Source: Actinomycetota bacterium
GTDB lineage: Bacteria; Actinomycetota; Actinomycetes; Propionibacteriales; Nocardioidaceae
Assembly: GCA_009702305.1 (NCBI GenBank)
Contig: WLIH01000003.1
Location: forward strand, 1-18,450
DNA: 18,450 bases
Direction of reading: 5' to 3'
Shown: positions 1 through 6,825 of the stretch, one piece after another
Layout: the number at the start of each line of letters is the position of its first letter
How positions within the stretch are numbered: position 1 is the stretch's first letter
Program-made: the position numbers and the translations under genes
The notes under the pieces: model-generated
Told to the model about the DNA's origin: nothing
Database searches by the model: none
Seen by the model: only the letters and a program-made list of their open reading frames with translations

Positions 1-105
1 ACCTCCGCAGGCGACACACCAGCCGGGGAGGGCAGCGGACGGAAGGGGGCCGTCACGTGGCTCGACGAGCTCCGCACCCGACGCGGTGGTAGCAGCACCG
101 CCTGA
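1..105 (+). CDS. 3' end of upstream gene, probably terminase small subunit (partial)
   Basis: Frame 1 is open from the window edge to a TGA at 103-105 and encodes 34 residues ending in VTWLDELRTRRGGSSTA. A short C-terminus that is rich in basic residues and includes a 'LDELRxRR' segment is common at the end of small terminase subunits in actinobacterial phages. The position directly before the large terminase fits this, and the two genes overlap by 20 bases in different frames. The domain that would prove the identity lies outside the window. The call therefore rests on gene order and a weak C-terminal resemblance; an HNH nuclease or another pre-terminase gene is possible. Confidence 0.5.
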   Translation, partial: TSAGDTPAGEGSGRKGAVTWLDELRTRRGGSSTA

Positions 106-1651
106 GCACGTCCTCGGGTCTCAAGAGCCCACGCATCGGCTCTGGGTCAAGGACACCAAGTACTCCCGCGGAGACGAGGCCATCGAGCTCTGCGCCCGCA
201 TCGGGCTCGAACTCGACGACTGGCAGAAGCAGTTCCTCATCGACGGGTGCGCCGTCGTCGATGGCTACAACGCCGCCGGACAGCCCGCTGAAAGGTGGGC
301 GGCTGAAGACGTCGGTGTCGAGCTCAGCCGCCAGAACGGCAAATCGGTCGTCTTCGAGGCCCGGGTCCTCGCCGGGCTCTTCCTCTTCGGCGAGGAACTC
401 ATCGTCTACTCCGCGCACGAGGGCGACACCGCGAAGAATGCCTTCGAACGGCTCGAGGGACTGATCCGATCAGACCCCGTCCTCTTCGAGCAGGTCGTCA
501 ACGACGGACGCACCAGTGGCTTCCGCCGAACCAACGGCCAGCTCTCCATCACCCTGTGGTCAGGTCAGATCGTCAAGTTCCGCACCCGGACCGCCGGCGG
601 TGGCCGCGGGCTCACCGGTGACTGCGTCATCCTCGACGAGTCCCAAGAGATCACCGACGACCACATCGCAGCTCTTGGCCCGACGCTCAGCGCCCGACCC
701 AACCCTCAGCTGTGGTGGGGCGGCAACGCCGGCAACAGGAAGTCCATCGTGCAGGGCCGCATGGTGCGCAGGGCCGAGCGTCTCGAACCGCAGCTCGTCT
801 ACTACCGCTGGGCCTCCAGCGACGAAGACGACCCGACCTCACCGCTCACCTGGGCCAGGGTCAACCCCGCGCTGGGGCGCCGGATGACCTTGAGCTACAT
901 GCGCTCGGAGATGGGCCGGATGTCGGCCGACAAGTTCGGCCACGAGCACCTCGGGATCGGCGACTACCCCCGCGACGAGGGCGAGGACTGGGCGATCCCG
1001 AGACTGCGGTGGGAGAAGGCGGCAGACAAGACCTCGCAGGTCCCCGGCAAGGTCGTTTTCTCGATCGAAACCAAGTGGGACCGGATGCGGACCTCGATCT
1101 GCATTGCCGGCTACCGGCCCGACGGTGCCAAGCACATCGAGTGCATCTACAACGCACCCGGCACGATGTGGGCCGTCGAGGAGATGAAGCGCTTGGTCGC
1201 CAAGCACCCGAACCTCGGTGTCGTCATCGACCCGAGGTCGCCGGCCAACAACCTCGTCCCGCTGCTGACCGACGCAGGACTCGCCGTGCACCTACTCACC
1301 ACCGATGAGGCGACACGGGCGTTCGGCAACATGTACGACGCCCTGGTGCCGGTGGCGGCTCTCAACGCTGCACCCGGCGCTCCTCTGCCTCCGCCCACCA
1401 TGTTTCACCGCGGCGGCTCGGTGATGACCTCAGCACTCGCAGACGCAACCGTGCGACAGGTCGCCGGAGCGATCACCTGGCGCCGCAACGTCGTCGCCGA
1501 CGTCTCCCCGATTCTCGGTGCGTGCTGGGCTGCTGAAGGTCTCGAGATCCTCGAGGGGAAGCACGAGCCGCCCCCGAGCCCCGAGTCAGCTGCTCATGAG
1601 CAGGACACTCACTCGTTAGCCGACTGGGACGTCGGGTCGATCGGGTTCTGA
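86..1651 (+). CDS. terminase large subunit (ATPase/nuclease)
   Basis: This 521-residue protein is the DNA-packaging motor: an N-terminal ATPase drives DNA into the prohead and a C-terminal nuclease cuts the concatemer. The Walker A-type motif RQNGKS is at residues 82-87, and the Walker B with catalytic Glu is VILDE at 181-185. A coupling-motif-like GNRKS follows at 216-220. In the nuclease half, VVFSIETKWDR (323-333) aligns with the usual 'xxxDxSPDRS' strand, but Glu328 replaces the expected first Asp. Other acidic positions are Asp382 (VVIDPRS) and Asp472 (ADVSP). The GTG at 86 is the first start codon in a frame open from the window edge. No clear Shine-Dalgarno precedes it, so it is probably coupled to the upstream gene. 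The last 43 bases overlap an antisense gene. The RQNGKS form is typical of actinobacteriophage terminases. Confidence 0.95.
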   Translation: MVAAPPEHVLGSQEPTHRLWVKDTKYSRGDEAIELCARIGLELDDWQKQFLIDGCAVVDGYNAAGQPAERWAAEDVGVELSRQNGKSVVFEARVLAGLFLFGEELIVYSAHEGDTAKNAFERLEGLIRSDPVLFEQVVNDGRTSGFRRTNGQLSITLWSGQIVKFRTRTAGGGRGLTGDCVILDESQEITDDHIAALGPTLSARPNPQLWWGGNAGNRKSIVQGRMVRRAERLEPQLVYYRWASSDEDDPTSPLTWARVNPALGRRMTLSYMRSEMGRMSADKFGHEHLGIGDYPRDEGEDWAIPRLRWEKAADKTSQVPGKVVFSIETKWDRMRTSICIAGYRPDGAKHIECIYNAPGTMWAVEEMKRLVAKHPNLGVVIDPRSPANNLVPLLTDAGLAVHLLTTDEATRAFGNMYDALVPVAALNAAPGAPLPPPTMFHRGGSVMTSALADATVRQVAGAITWRRNVVADVSPILGACWAAEGLEILEGKHEPPPSPESAAHEQDTHSLADWDVGSIGF

Positions 1652-1803
1652 GCCTCGACGTACGACTCGAGCCACTGGTTGATCAGCGCGCTGACCGTCG
1701 TTCCATCAGCCTTCGCCCGGTCCTGAGAACGCACCCAGAGCTCGTCTGGGATGCGCACGCTCCGATGCGGCGTCTTCGGCTTGTTCGGCGACACAGCCGA
1801 CAC
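1609..1803 (-). CDS. small ribbon-helix-helix DNA-binding protein (antisense accessory gene)
   Basis: The predicted protein has 64 residues and a ribbon-helix-helix (Arc/CopG/MetJ-type) pattern. The basic strand RSVRIP (14-19) is followed by helix A starting at DELW (20-33), the turn GTTVS (34-38) and helix B LINQWLESYV (40-49). Such proteins dimerise, insert the paired strand into the major groove at short palindromes, and often repress their own operon. The GTG start at 1803-1801 is chosen because a GAGGAG-type Shine-Dalgarno lies about 8 bases upstream on the same strand; a GTG three codons later is an alternative. Its start is one base beyond the stop of the 79-residue gene, so the two are coupled. 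The 3' end runs 43 bases into the end of terL. It could be an antitoxin, an autorepressor or a regulator of phage or host genes; the sequence does not decide. Confidence 0.82.
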   Translation of the reverse strand: MSAVSPNKPKTPHRSVRIPDELWVRSQDRAKADGTTVSALINQWLESYVEAQNPIDPTSQSANE

Positions 1804-1804
1804 C

Positions 1805-2044
1805 CTACGACTCCTCGTCCTCGGTGAGCCTGGCCGCCAGCTGAGCGTGCACCTTCGCCCACCCCTCGTGCCGCTCGACCAGGCGAAGGTCGCCAGCACG
1901 GCGCCACCAGGCCGCCGCATCCCGATGCAACTCGCACGCGTGAAGGTGCGCGGCCGGCGACTCGGTGTCGGTCGCTCCGTCCGTGGCCAGATCGGCGTCC
2001 AACGAGCGCCTGCTCGCCGTCGCCGTAGCTGCTGCCTCGTCCAT
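1805..2044 (-). CDS. unrecognised 79-residue protein, first gene of antisense cassette
   Basis: I do not recognise the family. The protein starts at an ATG (2044-2042) with a strong GGAGG at 2055-2051, seven bases upstream. It ends with TAG one base before the ribbon-helix-helix gene. The first 30 residues are Ala-, Asp- and Thr-rich and probably disordered. Residues 31-73 look like two amphipathic helices joined by a short turn, with HLHACELHRDAAAWWRRAGD in the first part and ERHEGWAKVHAQLAARL in the second. There are five His, one Cys and three Trp, and the C-terminus is acidic. No signal peptide or membrane segment is visible. The good ribosome binding site, G/C-biased third positions and coupling support a real gene. 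Toxin, adaptor, co-regulator or superinfection factor are all possible; the partner gene makes a regulatory pair attractive, but that is inference. Confidence 0.72.
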   Translation of the reverse strand: MDEAAATATASRRSLDADLATDGATDTESPAAHLHACELHRDAAAWWRRAGDLRLVERHEGWAKVHAQLAARLTEDEES

Positions 2045-2050
2045 GTCCAA

Positions 2051-2055
2051 CCTCC
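2051..2055 (-). promoter_or_regulatory. strong ribosome binding site of the antisense 79-residue gene
   Basis: The + strand reads CCTCC, giving GGAGG on the minus strand seven bases before the ATG at 2044-2042. It fixes the start of the 79-residue gene and is the main reason for accepting an antisense gene here rather than a shadow. Confidence 0.75.
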
Positions 2056-2068
2056 GAATCCCGCCCCC

Positions 2069-2082
2069 GGTGTACGTACACC
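2069..2082. promoter_or_regulatory. perfect 14-bp palindrome, candidate operator of the antisense cassette
   Basis: GGTGTACGTACACC is a perfect inverted repeat with no spacer. It lies in the 75-base gap between the divergent starts of the antisense cassette (2044) and portal (2120). Read on the minus strand, a TAGGGT hexamer (2085-2080) resembling the TANNNT -10 of actinobacterial promoters overlaps its edge; no convincing -35 was found. A ribbon-helix-helix protein is encoded by the cassette, and such proteins usually bind short palindromes near their own promoter. The palindrome is directly visible; operator and promoter roles are inferred. Confidence 0.5.
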
Positions 2083-2119
2083 CTACGCGGACGGAGTTCC
2101 ACAGCGTGAGGAGGAGAGC

Positions 2120-3388
2120 ATGACCCAGACCGCCGACGAAGTGCCTGCACCGCCACCCCCGGTCTCCGTGCGCGAGAAGGGCTACGGCCACGACGTCAGC
2201 GGCGGAAACACGTTCTGGACCGACCTGGCCAACGAAGAGACCCCCGAGCTCATCTGGCCCAACTCCATCCCCGTCTACGACCGGATGCGCCGCCAGGACG
2301 CCCAGGTCTCCTCCGTGCTCCGCGCCGTCACCTCCCCGATCATGCGGACCGGATGGTTCATCGACCCGGCGGGATGTCCTGACGAGATCGTCGAGTTCGT
2401 CGCCGCGAACCTCGGCCTCCCGATCAAGGGTGCCGATCCCGCCACCGGCAACCATCAGCAGCTGCTCCGCGGACGCGATCGCTTCTCCTGGAACAACCAC
2501 ACCCGGATGGCGCTGCTCATGCTGCCGTTCGGCCACATGTACTTCGAGCAGGTCTACCGCTTCGACGAGCGCGGCCGAGCACGGATCCGCAAGCTCGCGC
2601 CTCGCATGCAGCGCTCGATCTCTAACATCAACGTCGCGCGCGACGGTGGCCTCGTCTCCATCGAGCAGTACGCAGCCGGGCTGGGCGCAGGGAACTGGGG
2701 CACTCCCTCCGCCACCACCATCCCGGTCAACCGCCTCGTCGGCTACGTCCTCGACCGAGAGGGTGGCAACTGGCTCGGCACGAGCCTGCTGCGCTCGGCC
2801 TACAAGAACTGGTTGCTCAAGGATCGCGCGCTCCGGACCTGGTCAACCTCGATCGAGCGCAACGGCGTCGGCATCCCGATCTATGTCGGCGCCGAGGGCG
2901 AGATGGACCTGACCAAGGGCAAGAAGATCGCCCAGGACATCCGAGCCGGCAGCAACGCCGGCGCAGCAATCCCTAACGGCGCCGATCTCTTCATCAAGGG
3001 CGTCGACGGCAACACAACCAACATCCGCGAGTTCGTGATGTACCAGGACGAGCAGATCGCCCGAGCGGTCCTCGCCCACTTCCTCAACCTCGGCAGCCAG
3101 ACCGGCTCTTGGGCACTCGGGACGACCTTCGCCGACTTCTTCACGCAGTCACTGCAGGCCGTGGCCGAGGAGTACCGCGACACCAGCAACTCGCACGTTG
3201 TGGAGGACCTGGTCGACATCAACTTCGGACGCAGCGCGCCGGCACCCCAGATCGGCTTCCACGAGATCGGGTCGCGCGACAACGCCGTCGACGACGAAGT
3301 CACCTACCTCCGCAAAGCCGCCGGCCTCGAGGACGACCAGGACCTCGCCGACTTCCTCCGCCAGCACGTCGGCCCGGCGGCGGCATGA
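2120..3388 (+). CDS. phage portal protein (DUF935 / Mu gp29-like)
   Basis: This 422-residue protein should form the dodecameric portal at the capsid vertex, the channel for DNA entry and the platform for the connector. The segment around residues 37-75 (ELIWPNSIPVYDRMRRQDAQVSSVLRAV read in short pieces) is typical of DUF935/Mu gp29-like portals: 'W..s..vYd.M.r.Da.v..vl.a' followed by 'pi.rt.W.i.p'. The reading frame is open further upstream, but the ATG at 2120 is chosen because GAGGAGGAGAG sits directly before it and the upstream part lies opposite the antisense cassette. At 422 residues it is somewhat shorter than Mu gp29. It is followed by the protease through an ATGA overlap. No MuF-like minor head protein follows, unlike in Mu. 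Confidence 0.88.
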   Translation: MTQTADEVPAPPPPVSVREKGYGHDVSGGNTFWTDLANEETPELIWPNSIPVYDRMRRQDAQVSSVLRAVTSPIMRTGWFIDPAGCPDEIVEFVAANLGLPIKGADPATGNHQQLLRGRDRFSWNNHTRMALLMLPFGHMYFEQVYRFDERGRARIRKLAPRMQRSISNINVARDGGLVSIEQYAAGLGAGNWGTPSATTIPVNRLVGYVLDREGGNWLGTSLLRSAYKNWLLKDRALRTWSTSIERNGVGIPIYVGAEGEMDLTKGKKIAQDIRAGSNAGAAIPNGADLFIKGVDGNTTNIREFVMYQDEQIARAVLAHFLNLGSQTGSWALGTTFADFFTQSLQAVAEEYRDTSNSHVVEDLVDINFGRSAPAPQIGFHEIGSRDNAVDDEVTYLRKAAGLEDDQDLADFLRQHVGPAAA

Positions 3389-4746
3389 CCACCAAGGAGC
3401 ACCACGTGCAGCCCACCCTCGTAGACCCCGCGCTCGCCGCCGGCGCCGGCCTCCCGAAGTTCCGCTACTGGGGCAGCCAACGCCCGCCCGAGAACAAGAG
3501 CGACTTCTTCAACGTCGCCGTCACGCCGTCCTCAGCAGGTGCCTCCGTCGGCAGCACCGCGACCCTGCGCATCTACGGCCCCATCGACTCGTGGGGCGGC
3601 TGGTGGGGGGTCTCGGCCAAGGACGTCGCTGAGGTCCTTGACGGACTCGACAAGTCCGTGACCTCCGTGGTCGTCCGGATCAACAGCCCCGGCGGGGAGG
3701 CCTTCGAAGGCATCACCATCCTCAACCTGCTCCGGGCCCACCGGGTCACCACCACAGCCGTCGTGGACGGTCTCGCGGCCTCAGCTGCCTCGGTCATCGC
3801 CACGGGCTGCGACGAGACCGTGATGAGCCCAGGCACGCAGCTGATGATCCACGACGCACGCACGTTCGTGTACGGACCTCCCGCCGTGATGCGCAAGGTG
3901 GCCACCACCCTCGACTCCCTGTCCAACTCCGTCGCCGGCGTCTACTCCGCGGCGGCTGGTGGGACCGACGCGCAGTGGCGCGCCGCCATGGTCGAAGAGA
4001 CCTGGTACTCCGCGAAGGAGGCCGTCACTGCCGGCCTCGCTACGCGCGTCGCCGTCGTGCCCGACACCGGAACCACCGAGACCGCCGGCGACGAGCCCGA
4101 CACGGTCGTCGGCCCCGGCGACCCCATCGATGACCGCGCCGACGCCGCTTTCAGCAACGCGATCGAGAACCACTGGGATCTCTCGATCTACCAGTACGCC
4201 GGCCGCTCCCACGCCCCGGCCCCCCAGCTCCCGGACGCGCACGCGCCCGGGCACACCGAAGAGGAAGGAACGCTCGTGGACCTCACCGACGAGCACGTCG
4301 CAACCCTGCGAGAGCAGGTCGGCTTCCCCGAGAACGCGGACGCGAGCACCATCGTCTCCGCGCTCGTCGAGGCCCTCAACGAGCGCGCCAACGACGACGC
4401 GCCGCCCGCCGAGGGAGCACAGCTCGGTCCCGGCATGATCGCCGTCCCCGAGGTCGCCTGGAACGAGGCCCAGCACAACGGGCGCCTCGGCGCGCAGGCC
4501 GCCGAGACGCTGCGCGTTCAGGAGCGTGAGCGGTTCCTCGACGAGCACCGCGACCGGTTCCTGCCGACCAACCGCGACGCGTACCGGGCGCAGTACGACG
4601 CCAACGCCACCGGCACCCGCGCGTTCCTCTCGGGCGCGCCGGTGATCGTCCCGCTCGACGAGATCGGGCACGACGTCGTCACCCCCGACGCCAAGGCCGA
4701 CGACGGCTGGTTCCCGCAGTACTCGACCCCGACGAAGGAGTCCTGA
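3385..4746 (+). CDS. ClpP-type prohead protease with C-terminal scaffold-like domain
   Basis: This 453-residue protein combines a head maturation protease with a capsid-assembly scaffold. The N-terminal half has a ClpP/crotonase-like fold signature: strand and glycine turn VVVRINSPGGEAFEG at 95-109, probable nucleophile Ser133 in DGLAASAASVIA (128-139), and His156 in LMIHDAR (153-159), matching the Ser-His order of ClpP. After an Asp/Pro-rich linker (about 235-297), a second region begins at VDLTDEHVATLREQVG (298-313). It is helical and charged, like the C-terminal part of Mu gpI-type protease/scaffold proteins. The start ATG overlaps the portal stop (ATGA). A strong internal ribosome binding site and in-frame GTG at 4276 suggest that the scaffold part is also made alone. 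The decoration and capsid genes follow at once, as expected. Confidence 0.9.
   Translation: MTTKEHHVQPTLVDPALAAGAGLPKFRYWGSQRPPENKSDFFNVAVTPSSAGASVGSTATLRIYGPIDSWGGWWGVSAKDVAEVLDGLDKSVTSVVVRINSPGGEAFEGITILNLLRAHRVTTTAVVDGLAASAASVIATGCDETVMSPGTQLMIHDARTFVYGPPAVMRKVATTLDSLSNSVAGVYSAAAGGTDAQWRAAMVEETWYSAKEAVTAGLATRVAVVPDTGTTETAGDEPDTVVGPGDPIDDRADAAFSNAIENHWDLSIYQYAGRSHAPAPQLPDAHAPGHTEEEGTLVDLTDEHVATLREQVGFPENADASTIVSALVEALNERANDDAPPAEGAQLGPGMIAVPEVAWNEAQHNGRLGAQAAETLRVQERERFLDEHRDRFLPTNRDAYRAQYDANATGTRAFLSGAPVIVPLDEIGHDVVTPDAKADDGWFPQYSTPTKES
4261..4270 (+). promoter_or_regulatory. internal ribosome binding site for nested scaffold start
   Basis: GAGGAAGGAA lies inside the protease gene, five bases before an in-frame GTG at 4276. 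It is one of the best Shine-Dalgarno matches in the window. It sits in the variable linker, exactly where the scaffold-like domain starts, which argues against coincidence. Confidence 0.68.
4276..4746 (+). CDS. nested scaffold protein from internal in-frame start
   Basis: The in-frame GTG at codon 298 of the protease gene would give a 156-residue protein starting MDLTDEHVATLREQ and sharing the C-terminus of the long form. The product is acidic and helical, with charged segments such as RVQERERFLDEHRDRF, and it lacks the protease domain; this is the expected nature of an internal scaffold. The arrangement is known from phage lambda, where Nu3 is made from an internal start in protease gene C. 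Here the protease is of the ClpP type. The internal GAGGAAGGAA supports initiation, but expression is inferred from sequence only. Confidence 0.62.
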   Translation: MDLTDEHVATLREQVGFPENADASTIVSALVEALNERANDDAPPAEGAQLGPGMIAVPEVAWNEAQHNGRLGAQAAETLRVQERERFLDEHRDRFLPTNRDAYRAQYDANATGTRAFLSGAPVIVPLDEIGHDVVTPDAKADDGWFPQYSTPTKES

Positions 4747-4749
4747 GCC

Positions 4750-5121
4750 ATGACCAACGAGATGTACGGCATCTACGAGCCCGGAGCGGACATCACCGGC
4801 CACGCCAGCGCGGCAGTGACCGGTCGCCGCTTCCTCAAGGTGTCCGGCAACCGCACCGACGGCAACGTGGCCGTCAACCACGCGACCGCAGGCGGACGAG
4901 CCTTCGGCGTCAGCAAGTACAGCGCCGACTCCGGCAAGAAGGTCGGCGTCGCCCGCGGCAACAGCCGAGTCGTCCAGGTCGACGTCGTCGGCACCGTCGC
5001 CGCCTTCGGCGAGGTCGAGGTCGGCGCCAACGGCACCGCCATCCCCAAGAACGCCGGCGTCGCCGTCGGCTTCGTCGTGACCGGAGTCGCCGACGCCGTC
5101 GGCGAGGTCAGCCTCTACTGA
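4750..5121 (+). CDS. head decoration protein (DUF2190-like)
   Basis: This 123-residue protein lies directly between the protease/scaffold and the major capsid gene, the usual place for the decoration protein that stabilises the expanded capsid. The N-terminal pattern YEPGADITGHASAAVTGRRF (about 9-28) is typical of DUF2190-type decoration proteins ('YePG.ditg.a.aavtgg.fv'). The rest is a beta-rich, Gly/Val-rich domain with AFGEVEVGANGTAIPKNAGV near the end. AAGGAG at 4735-4740, nine bases before the ATG, gives it its own ribosome binding site, which suits a product needed in hundreds of copies. It does not overlap its neighbours. Confidence 0.82.
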   Translation: MTNEMYGIYEPGADITGHASAAVTGRRFLKVSGNRTDGNVAVNHATAGGRAFGVSKYSADSGKKVGVARGNSRVVQVDVVGTVAAFGEVEVGANGTAIPKNAGVAVGFVVTGVADAVGEVSLY

Positions 5122-5138
5122 GCCAGGAGCGCATCAAC

Positions 5139-6050
5139 ATGGGCATCACACCCGTCACCTACCCCCTCGCCCCGCCGACGGTCAGCGGCGACTCGCTGAC
5201 CGTCGACGCGGCCCTCAACCCGCCGCGCCGGATCACCCGCCGGATCGCCGACATCTCCCTGCAGAACTTCATCGTCAGCCGGATCTTCTCGCCGGGTCAG
5301 CCCGTCTCCGGTGGCGCGGTCGTCTACGAGCAGGCCACCCTCAACCAGCTCTACCTCGACCGCGACGTCGAGCGCGTCATGCCGGGCGACGAGTTCCCCA
5401 TCGTCGGCAGCTCCCGCCAGGCACCGAAGGTCGCCGAGGTCGAGAAGTACGGCGGCAAGTTCTTCGTGCTCCGTGAGGCCCGAGACCGCAACAACATCGC
5501 GCACTTCAACAACCAGGTCATCCAGCTGGCCAACACGATCACCCGAAAGGTGAACACGCGCTCGGTAGCCGAGCTCGAGGCGGCGATCGCCGGCCTCGGC
5601 GGCGCGGGAACCTACGCCGGCAACAACTGGGCCAGCGTCGTCACGGCAGGCACCTCGGCGAGCAACGCCAGCGCCTACCCGGCCGCCGACGTCGCGAAGG
5701 CCCAGTACCTCGCCGACGTCGACGAGCTCGGTGTCCAGTACGACATCTGGCTCGTCAACCCGTACCAGAAGTACCTCTGGGGCGTCATCTACGGGGACCG
5801 CGCTGCACAGGCCCTCGCTGACAACGGCATCCGCGAGATGTTCGCGTCCAACCGGATCCCCGCCGGCACCGGGTACGCGGTGGCCAGCGGTCAGGTCGGC
5901 GAACTCGGGATCGAGCAGCCGCTCGAGACCGAGACCGACTACATCGTGAAGAACCAGAAGACCCTCGTGCAGTCCTCGGTGCGACCGGTCATGTACGTCA
6001 CCAACCCCTACTCCATCAAGAAGGTGACCGGCCTTGGCACCCCTGCATGA
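5139..6050 (+). CDS. major capsid protein
   Basis: This 303-residue protein is probably the HK97-fold shell subunit. Its length is close to Mu gpT, and the order protease, decoration, capsid is diagnostic. The N-terminal stretch ALNPPRRITRRIADI is followed by a probable E-loop region (FSPGQPVSGGAVVYEQ, about 51-66), then the charged PKVAEVEKYGGKFFVLREARDRN (about 99-121), which is common at the start of the spine helix in actinobacteriophage capsid proteins. The C-terminus SSVRPVMYVTNPYSIKKVTG resembles the closing beta strands of the A domain. The ATG is preceded by CCAGGAG at a spacing of about ten bases. No N-terminal delta domain is visible, which fits a separate scaffold supplied by the preceding gene. 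Confidence 0.88.
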   Translation: MGITPVTYPLAPPTVSGDSLTVDAALNPPRRITRRIADISLQNFIVSRIFSPGQPVSGGAVVYEQATLNQLYLDRDVERVMPGDEFPIVGSSRQAPKVAEVEKYGGKFFVLREARDRNNIAHFNNQVIQLANTITRKVNTRSVAELEAAIAGLGGAGTYAGNNWASVVTAGTSASNASAYPAADVAKAQYLADVDELGVQYDIWLVNPYQKYLWGVIYGDRAAQALADNGIREMFASNRIPAGTGYAVASGQVGELGIEQPLETETDYIVKNQKTLVQSSVRPVMYVTNPYSIKKVTGLGTPA

Positions 6051-6825
6051 GGTCACGATCGCGCACGCCCTCTTCACCTACGGCGAGCTGAACCAGATCG
6101 CCCTGCGAGGAGCGGTCATCCAGGTCGACCAGGAGGACTACGACCGCGGTCAGGCCGAGGGCGCGTTCCTCGACACGTCGCTCACCGGCACCCTCGAGCG
6201 ACACGGCAACCTCCCGGACTTCGACTTCGACGAGGACGACTCGGCCGAGATCAACTCCTGGATGCGCTCGGCGAGCGTCGACGAGATCTCAGCCGCGCTC
6301 ACCTCAGCAGCCGAGGAGGGGCGCGACATCACCGCGCTCATGGCCGCCGGCGAGCTGAGTCGCGGCGCCGAGCGCCGTCAGGAGGTCTTCACGCTCCTCA
6401 ACGCCGCCAAGCCGGACATCACCGCGGAGACCATCTCGGAGCCGGCGCCCGAGTCGAGCGTCGCGCGGACGCGCCTCACCGCACTCATCCATCGCATGGG
6501 CTTCGACCCTGAGGTCGACGACCCGAGCGACTTCTTCGATCAGCTCGAAACGGTCGTCGAGGCCGGGCTGCAGGCTCTGCTCGACCCCATGGTGAACGAC
6601 AACCAGGTCGACCAGCAGGCCGAGCAGCAGGTCGAGCACGTCGGCGCAGCTCCGGTCGAGTCCCTCTCCGACCGAATCGACGACATCACCGCTCGAGTCG
6701 GTCAGGACAAGGAGCTCGCCCGACTCGCTCTCGAGCACGAGCAGACCACCAAGGGTGACAACGCTCGCCCCCGGCTGGTCTCGGCCCTCCAGAAGGTCAT
6801 CGACGCCCCGGGAGGTGAGCTCTGA
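6034..6825 (+). CDS. unrecognised post-capsid head protein
   Basis: The gene encodes 263 residues of unknown family. It starts with TTG at 6034, overlapping the last 17 bases of the capsid gene; AAGGTGA lies a few bases upstream and no ATG or GTG alternative fits the conserved-looking N-terminus (VTIAHALFTYGELNQIAL). That N-terminus resembles short head-associated proteins that follow capsid genes in actinobacteriophages. Residues 65-115 are acidic and helical (DFDFDEDDSAEINSW, then DEISAALTSAAEEGRD). The region 185-255 is Gln/Glu-rich and may form a coiled coil. Position suggests a head or connector role. It is long for a simple adaptor and has no recognisable catalytic motif. Confidence 0.75.
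   Translation: MAPLHEVTIAHALFTYGELNQIALRGAVIQVDQEDYDRGQAEGAFLDTSLTGTLERHGNLPDFDFDEDDSAEINSWMRSASVDEISAALTSAAEEGRDITALMAAGELSRGAERRQEVFTLLNAAKPDITAETISEPAPESSVARTRLTALIHRMGFDPEVDDPSDFFDQLETVVEAGLQALLDPMVNDNQVDQQAEQQVEHVGAAPVESLSDRIDDITARVGQDKELARLALEHEQTTKGDNARPRLVSALQKVIDAPGGEL

Noticed and set aside
1751..2119. Upstream extension of the portal reading frame
   Set aside because: The strong GAGGAGGAGAG directly before ATG 2120, the unrelated Arg-rich sequence upstream, and the antisense cassette on this stretch argue against translation on the + strand.
3781..4881. Minus-strand open frame of about 366 codons opposite the protease and decoration genes
   Set aside because: Its composition (Gly/Val/Arg-rich, no domain) is typical of the antisense of high-GC coding DNA, and it spans three + strand genes with strong support.
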